64,000 nt of DNA, taken from positions 2,728,001-2,792,000 of the forward strand of contig NZ_CP063982.1 in assembly GCF_022811525.1 (NCBI RefSeq), given 5' to 3'. This document shows, piece by piece, positions 59,391 through 64,000 of this stretch. The position numbers and the translations under genes are program-made. This stretch comes from Orrella daihaiensis (GTDB lineage: Bacteria; Pseudomonadota; Gammaproteobacteria; Burkholderiales; Burkholderiaceae_B). The notes beneath the pieces were generated by a model that did not search any database, was not told where the DNA came from, and saw nothing but the letters and a program-made list of their open reading frames with translations. Within the stretch, counting starts at the first letter, position 1, and every line of letters starts with the position of its first letter.

Positions 59391-60152
59391 CTATAGGAAC
59401 AACACGATGATACCGATTGCCAATAACAACAAGAGCGAAATGCGCTTGATTTGGTGTGCTCGTCGCTTTAAGGCCCGCACAAACAGATAGGACCCCAGTG
59501 CTGTGGCAACGACATAGACGGGAAATAGAGTGCCAACGTAGGCCAGTTGCTTTAATCCCATGGCACCGTCTAAAAACAAAACCGTCAGCGCGAAAGACTG
59601 CGCAAATGCGAAGTAGACCGTGAAGAATGTTCGAAATGAACTTGGCGTGTAATTAGGTGCTGACAGCATATAGAGAATGAATGGCGGGCCACCAATGCCC
59701 GCTACGCCCGTCAAGATACCGCTAGAGACGCCGGCCACGCTGTCCTGCACCCGACCACGTGCACCTCGATAAACCCAACCTGATAACAACAAAAGCGCCA
59801 GCAAAATCACCACCAGACACACCAGGCGCCTGACCACAATCGGGTCCAGTACGTTAAGCAACAACCAGCCCAGTGGTACACCGACCAGTGCCGGTGGCAC
59901 CATACGGAACACCAAGGACCAATCGATCTCTTTCCAAATCGCGGGCAGCATCTGGAAAGTACCCAGCAGGTTAATGGCCACAACGACCACGACGACATCA
60001 GCCGGCGACAGGTAAAGGTTAAATACCGGTGCTAATAACAAGCCACTGCCAAACCCGGAAAACGCCCGCATCGTGGCACCTACCGCCGTGCTCAGCAGCA
60101 TGACGGCGAGCATCGTTGTGCTCGGATACAACTGAGCCCAGTATTCAGCCAT
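59391..60152 (-). CDS. TauE/SafE family permease
   Basis: A 253-residue membrane protein of the sulfite exporter TauE/SafE family with about eight helices. Typical stretches are AFSGFGSGLLLAPVFNLYLS, ADVVVVVVAINLLGTFQMLP, PALVGVPLGWLLLNVLDPIV, and GVSSGILTGVAGIGGPPFIL. These proteins export small sulfur or carbon anions such as sulfite, sulfoacetate or taurine metabolites. Nothing here names the substrate. It follows the enoyl-CoA hydratase gene by 43 bases on the same strand, so it may export a product of that pathway. Confidence 0.87.
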   Translation of the reverse strand: MAEYWAQLYPSTTMLAVMLLSTAVGATMRAFSGFGSGLLLAPVFNLYLSPADVVVVVVAINLLGTFQMLPAIWKEIDWSLVFRMVPPALVGVPLGWLLLNVLDPIVVRRLVCLVVILLALLLLSGWVYRGARGRVQDSVAGVSSGILTGVAGIGGPPFILYMLSAPNYTPSSFRTFFTVYFAFAQSFALTVLFLDGAMGLKQLAYVGTLFPVYVVATALGSYLFVRALKRRAHQIKRISLLLLLAIGIIVLFL

Positions 60153-60195
60153 GGAAGATGTGGAAATTCACGGATTGCTGATCAAAGACCGCAGC

Positions 60196-60978
60196 CTAGC
60201 GACCACGGAACTGTGGTGTGCGTTTCTCAGCGAAAGCCCGCTTACCCTCAGCGTAATCTTCACTGTCAAAGCACTGCTGCATCAACTGGCGCATTTGTTC
60301 TAGGTCAGTATTGGCCGGCAGTTGTTGAAATTGCCTGATCATCTGTTTACCAGCTGCCAAGGTCAAGGGCGCATTGGCGGCCACCTTGGCCAGGTAGTCA
60401 TCCACCACCTGATTAAACGAATCGACCGGCGAAGTCAGTTGCACCAAACCTTTTTGCAGGGCTTCCCGTGTATCAAATCGCCTGGCCGACAGAAATATAT
60501 CTAGCGCATTGGCCGCACCCACCACGGTCACCAAGTTGCGAATCGCACTAAACCGGTAACCCAGACCCATCTTGCCGGCCGGTAAAAAGAAGGTACTGTC
60601 TTCTGATGCAATCCGGACATCGCAACAAAGGGCAAGGTTCAGTCCCGCACCAATGCAATAGCCTTTGATGCGAGCCACCGTCGGTTTGGGAAATTGATAG
60701 AGCTTGTTTTGAGCGCCTTCAGCAATGCGCTCATACTCGGCAACAGCGTCAGCAGCGGTGCGCAGCTTGTCGAACTGAGAAATGTTGGCGCCGGATACAA
60801 AGGACCTATCGCCAGCACCAGTCAAGACCACTACCCGGACGTCATCGTCTTGCTCAAACTCGGTCAAGGCATCGGCCAAGCCAGTCCACATGTCCAGCGA
60901 CATGGCGTTGTGCTTGGCTGGATCATTGAATGTGATCCAGCCAACCGAGCCGTTTTTCTTATGCTGCAGCGTGTCCAT
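60196..60978 (-). CDS. Enoyl-CoA hydratase/isomerase family protein
   Basis: A 260-residue crotonase-fold enzyme. It shows WITFNDPAKHNAMSLDMW, VVLTGAGDRSFVSGANIS (oxyanion hole) and PTVARIKGYCIGAGLNLALC, then DVRIASEDSTFFLPAGKMGL. The first catalytic Glu position of hydratases is occupied by LGYRFSAIRNLVTVVG, where Arg/Ala are seen in place of Glu; the reaction type (hydratase, isomerase or hydrolase) is therefore open. It begins 8 bases after the GntR regulator gene and is likely its target. Confidence 0.85.
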   Translation of the reverse strand: MDTLQHKKNGSVGWITFNDPAKHNAMSLDMWTGLADALTEFEQDDDVRVVVLTGAGDRSFVSGANISQFDKLRTAADAVAEYERIAEGAQNKLYQFPKPTVARIKGYCIGAGLNLALCCDVRIASEDSTFFLPAGKMGLGYRFSAIRNLVTVVGAANALDIFLSARRFDTREALQKGLVQLTSPVDSFNQVVDDYLAKVAANAPLTLAAGKQMIRQFQQLPANTDLEQMRQLMQQCFDSEDYAEGKRAFAEKRTPQFRGR

Positions 60979-60986
60979 TCAGGACT

Positions 60987-61760
60987 TCAGTTTCCAAACA
61001 GATTGCGATAGCCGTTTATACCGTTTTCCAGATGTTCACGCATGGCTTGACGTGCAGCGTTGGCATCCTGACGCTCGATGGCATCAGCGATACGCTCGTG
61101 CTCCTGATCGATCTCTTCGATACGCGAGGTACCGATGCAGCGAAACCGAAGGGTGCGAACCGCATCCCGAATCACTGAATCAAGGTGACCCATGATGCGA
61201 ACAAAGTACGGATTGTTTGCCGCCTGTATCACCGCCAAATGAAAATCCACGGCACATTTGGCATCGGCCTCCCAGTCTTCTGGGTGCTGTTCGCTTTGGC
61301 GCAACGCCAGACGAATCGCATCCATTTGAGCTGATGTGCGGTGAGTCGCCGCAAGTGCTGCCGCACCTGACTCGACCTCAACTCGCAAGCGGTAAACATC
61401 CAGTAGCTGTTTGAAATCGAGCAAATCTTCCTGCTCAATCTCGAATGGTCGGTTTTCAATATGCTCTTTGACAAATGTGCCCACGCCATGCCGAGTTTCA
61501 ACCAAGCCTGTGAGCTTTAATCTGGCGATGGCTTCGCGAATCACGTTTCGGCTCACGCCAAACTGAGCACCTAGTGCCTGTTCGGTTGGCAATCGCTGGC
61601 CTGGGCTTAGCGTTTCTTTCAGAATGCGGTCACGCAGCTGCGACGCGATCTCATCTGCAAGGTTTTCTGGCTTACCCAGACCCTCAAATGCTGCCACGGG
61701 CTTAACCATCGCCTGACGACGGTTTTCGCGACTATGCACGGTGCGTCCGAGCCCATTCAT
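60987..61760 (-). CDS. FadR-subfamily GntR transcriptional regulator
   Basis: A 257-residue regulator. The N-terminal winged helix (about residues 35-100) reads LADEIASQLRDRILKETLSP then GQRLPTEQALGAQFGVSRNV and VETRHGVGTFV. The C-terminal FCD ligand domain (about 110-240) has DVYRLRVEVESGAAALAATH, a DFHLAVIQAANNPYFV metal-site Asp/His pattern and EHERIADAIERQDANAARQA. It probably senses an acid or sugar acid and controls the following enoyl-CoA hydratase and TauE genes. Ligand is unknown. Confidence 0.88.
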   Translation of the reverse strand: MNGLGRTVHSRENRRQAMVKPVAAFEGLGKPENLADEIASQLRDRILKETLSPGQRLPTEQALGAQFGVSRNVIREAIARLKLTGLVETRHGVGTFVKEHIENRPFEIEQEDLLDFKQLLDVYRLRVEVESGAAALAATHRTSAQMDAIRLALRQSEQHPEDWEADAKCAVDFHLAVIQAANNPYFVRIMGHLDSVIRDAVRTLRFRCIGTSRIEEIDQEHERIADAIERQDANAARQAMREHLENGINGYRNLFGN

Positions 61761-61971
61761 GACAGACTCCCGACAGATAGTGACAAGGTGAACGCAATGC
61801 GAGTCATACTACAATCCCCCTAATAATTGGTTTTTTACTTACACGAGCGTTACAACGCTTCTTTGCCTAATCATATACACGTTTAGGCGGAAATCTAGTA
61901 GGGTTGTCCAACAACTAAGTTTCTTTGAATTTGAGTCAGGCTTCCAATTTGCCTAACCCCACAGGACGAGC

Positions 61972-63027
61972 ATGATTATTGTCACGGGTGGTGCCGGATT
62001 TATCGGTAGCAACTTCATCCATACATGGCTGGCTAATTCTGATGAGCCAGTGATTAACCTGGACAAGCTGACTTATGCCGGCAACCCAGAAAATCTCTCG
62101 ATATTTCAGAGTGATAGCCGATATACATTGGTCCGAGGTGATATTGGTGACCGACAGCTTGTCGGATCGCTCCTAGCCACCCATCAGCCCCGCGCTGTGA
62201 TCAATTTCGCGGCCGAGTCACACGTTGACCGATCCATTCATGGCCCGGACGAATTCATTACCACGAACATAAACGGGACATTCCACTTATTGGAATCTAC
62301 ACGTGGCTTCTGGGACACACTCAACCAAGAGGCTAAACAGAACTTTCGATTCTTGCACGTCTCCACAGATGAAGTCTATGGTTCGCTAAACCCGGATGAC
62401 CCACCATTTCGTGAAACCAACCCCTACGAGCCCAACAGCCCCTATGCCGCGAGTAAAGCTGCTTCGGACCACTTGGTGCGCGCTTGGCACCACACCTATG
62501 GTCTACCGGTGCTCACCACCAATTGCAGCAACAACTACGGGCCATATCATTTCCCCGAGAAATTAATCCCCTTGGTTATTCTCAACGCGTTGGCCGGCAA
62601 AGCATTGCCCATCTATGGCGACGGCCAACAAGTGCGCGACTGGCTCTACGTGCGTGACCATGCGCGGGCCATCATGCGGGTACTTGAGCGCGGGCAAGTA
62701 GGTCAGACCTACAACATCGGTGGCAACCAAGAAAAAACCAACCTGTCGGTTGTGCAAACAATCTGTGCCCATCTAGACCAACTAAGACCAAAGCCAGATC
62801 AATCGAGCTACCGCGATCAGATTACATTCGTGCAAGACCGTCCGGGGCATGACCGACGTTATGCGATTGATGCCAACAAAATCAAACACGAATTGGGCTG
62901 GGAACCAGAAGAGACCTTTGAGTCGGGGCTCAAACAAACCATTCAGTGGTACCTAGACAACCCACAATGGGTGGCACATGTCACCAGTGGTGAATATCGA
63001 CAATGGGTGCAAAAGCAATATGGATAA
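61972..63027 (+). CDS. rfbB: dTDP-glucose 4,6-dehydratase
   Basis: NAD-dependent dehydratase of 351 residues, second step of dTDP-rhamnose synthesis. Diagnostic parts are the start IIVTGGAGFIGSNFIHTWL, VINLDKLTYAGNPENL, FAAESHVDRSIHGPDEFI, STDEVYGSL, YAASKAASDHLVRAW (YxxxK), NNYGPYHFPEKLIPLVILNA and the NIGGNQEKTNL end. It overlaps rfbA by 8 bases. The 211 bases before it (61761-61971) hold no gene and should contain the divergent promoters of this operon and the GntR gene. Confidence 0.97.
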   Translation: MIIVTGGAGFIGSNFIHTWLANSDEPVINLDKLTYAGNPENLSIFQSDSRYTLVRGDIGDRQLVGSLLATHQPRAVINFAAESHVDRSIHGPDEFITTNINGTFHLLESTRGFWDTLNQEAKQNFRFLHVSTDEVYGSLNPDDPPFRETNPYEPNSPYAASKAASDHLVRAWHHTYGLPVLTTNCSNNYGPYHFPEKLIPLVILNALAGKALPIYGDGQQVRDWLYVRDHARAIMRVLERGQVGQTYNIGGNQEKTNLSVVQTICAHLDQLRPKPDQSSYRDQITFVQDRPGHDRRYAIDANKIKHELGWEPEETFESGLKQTIQWYLDNPQWVAHVTSGEYRQWVQKQYG

Positions 63028-63925
63028 CCGAACCACTATTGAGCAATCCAAGCGCCGCGGCATTATTCTTGCTGGCGGAGCTGGCACCAGGCTCTACCCC
63101 ATCACGCATGGTGTGTCCAAGCAACTCATCCCGATCTACGACAAGCCCATGGTCTATTACCCACTCACGACCTTGATGCTTGCAGGGATTCGGGATGTCT
63201 TGCTTATTTCCACCCCCGAGGACACGCCCAGATTTCAGGCGCTGCTTGGTGACGGCAGTCAATGGGGCATGAACATTCAGTTTGCCGTGCAGCCATCGCC
63301 AGATGGTTTGGCACAAGCATTCATCATCGGGCGTGAGTTCGTGGGCAATCAACCCAGTGCGCTGATCCTTGGTGACAACATTTTCTACGGCCATGATCTG
63401 ATCAAACTGGTCCAAAGTGCCAATGCACAAAACCAAGGCGCCACCGTGTTTGCCTACCATGTTCACGATCCGGAGCGATATGGCGTGGTCGAGTTCGATC
63501 GCCAGAAACACGCCATCAGCATTGAAGAGAAACCGGCCCAACCCAAGAGCAACTACGCTGTGACGGGCCTTTACTTTTACGATCAGCAAGTCTGCGATAT
63601 TGCGGCCGCCATCAAACCCTCAGCACGTGGTGAACTTGAAATCACGGACGTGAATCGCCACTACTTGCAGCAAGGTCACCTGAAGGTTGAGATCATGGGT
63701 CGGGGTTTTGCGTGGCTAGATACCGGCACGCACGACAGTTTGCTAGAAGCATCAAGTTTCATCAGCACCCTGCAAAAGCGCCAGGGGCTCATGGTGGCTT
63801 GCCCGGAAGAAGTGGCATTAAACGCTGGCTGGATCAATACTGAGGCGCTCGAACGCTTGGCAGCACCGCTGCAGAAAAATCACTACGGCCAATACCTGTT
63901 GTCTCTCATTTCTCAACGGCGCTAA
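63020..63925 (+). CDS. rfbA: Glucose-1-phosphate thymidylyltransferase
   Basis: Transferase of 301 residues making dTDP-glucose, the first step of dTDP-rhamnose. It has GIILAGGAGTRLYPITHGVS with KQLIPIYDKPMVYYPLTTLM, then LILGDNIFYGHDLI, AYHVHDPERYGVVEFD, ISIEEKPAQPKSNYAVTGLY and GRGFAWLDTGTHDSLLEA. The ATG at 63020 gives 11 residues before the family start and lies in the end of rfbB; an earlier ATG at 62978 would overlap by 50 bases. rfbC starts 3 bases after its stop. Confidence 0.96.
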   Translation: MDNRTTIEQSKRRGIILAGGAGTRLYPITHGVSKQLIPIYDKPMVYYPLTTLMLAGIRDVLLISTPEDTPRFQALLGDGSQWGMNIQFAVQPSPDGLAQAFIIGREFVGNQPSALILGDNIFYGHDLIKLVQSANAQNQGATVFAYHVHDPERYGVVEFDRQKHAISIEEKPAQPKSNYAVTGLYFYDQQVCDIAAAIKPSARGELEITDVNRHYLQQGHLKVEIMGRGFAWLDTGTHDSLLEASSFISTLQKRQGLMVACPEEVALNAGWINTEALERLAAPLQKNHYGQYLLSLISQRR

Positions 63926-63928
63926 TCC

Positions 63929-64000
63929 ATGCCTTACCAGGTCAAGAACACCAATATCGCCGACGTATTACTGCTCGAACCCAAAGTCTTCGGTGACGAA
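63929..64000 (+). CDS. rfbC: dTDP-4-dehydrorhamnose 3,5-epimerase, N-terminal fragment
   Basis: Only 24 codons fit before the window ends. They read NIADVLLLEPKVFGDE near the end, matching the start of RfbC, where this region is followed by RGFF or GFF. Together with position 3 bases after rfbA this makes the assignment likely. The gene runs out of the right edge and would complete the rfbBAC set; the reductase rfbD lies 4.6 kb upstream on the other strand. Confidence 0.88.
   Translation, partial: MPYQVKNTNIADVLLLEPKVFGDE

Overview
The window looks like the chromosome of a betaproteobacterium of the order Burkholderiales, most likely close to the Alcaligenaceae (Bordetella relatives). This rests on recognised gene orders: rpe-gph-trpEGDC; metK divergent from two lpxL-type acyltransferases followed by dapF-DUF484-xerC; znuCBA divergent from zur, then a CobW-type GTPase, dksA and hslVU; dacA-dat-ybeD-lipB-lipA; and birA-coaX facing waaA. 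Base composition is moderate, a little over half G+C by eye. That is well below Bordetella itself, so the genus cannot be named from this window. No rRNA, tRNA, CRISPR array, insertion sequence or prophage was found.

Layout. 1-1.2 kb: end of an ABC exporter (permease and ATPase). 1.2-6.4 kb (mostly minus): a decayed DUF2442-like fragment, AI-2E family transporter, dsbC, a UbiH-type monooxygenase, mltA, apaG. 6.5-12.2 kb: rpe, gph, a tryptophan leader peptide with attenuator, trpEGDC, ending in a perfect 36-bp palindrome. 12.3-13.8 kb: a sulfide/persulfide module (DUF2892 protein, BigR/SqrR-type sensor, persulfide dioxygenase). 13.8-17.4 kb: polyphosphate:AMP phosphotransferase, HIT protein, CitE-like lyase, ung. 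17.5-18.1 kb: a type II toxin-antitoxin pair. 18.3-25.2 kb: rhlE, midA-like gene, thioesterase, xthA, cca, slt. 25.3-31.8 kb: one-carbon and SAM-cycle genes (fau, metF, holin-family membrane gene, ahcY behind an SAH riboswitch, metK with a structured leader) with two dehydrogenase/decarboxylase genes between. 32-36.5 kb: lipid A acyltransferases, dapF, DUF484, xerC. 36.5-43.4 kb: zinc homeostasis (DUF1007 protein, NicO transporter, znuABC, a 40-residue small membrane ORF, a Fur/Zur box, zur, CobW GTPase) then dksA. 43.4-50 kb: hslVU, cobalamin adenosyltransferase, lipAB, ybeD, dat, dacA. 50-54.2 kb: hydrolase and an Mla/Mce-type lipid transporter. 54.2-64 kb: birA, coaX, a short SPOR-less membrane peptide, waaA, waaC, rfbD, a TauE permease, enoyl-CoA hydratase with GntR regulator, and rfbBAC.

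Most of this is housekeeping sequence. The least expected items are regulatory or small: a 40-aa hydrophobic ORF that appears to be the first gene of the Zur-controlled znu transcript; a trp leader peptide with paired Trp codons; an SAH riboswitch in front of ahcY; an unidentified two-hairpin metK leader; a zero-loop 36-bp palindrome after trpC; a CCA-adding enzyme without a recognisable HD domain; and a DksA with one cysteine left in its zinc-finger region. I found no clear new multi-gene defence or mobile system.
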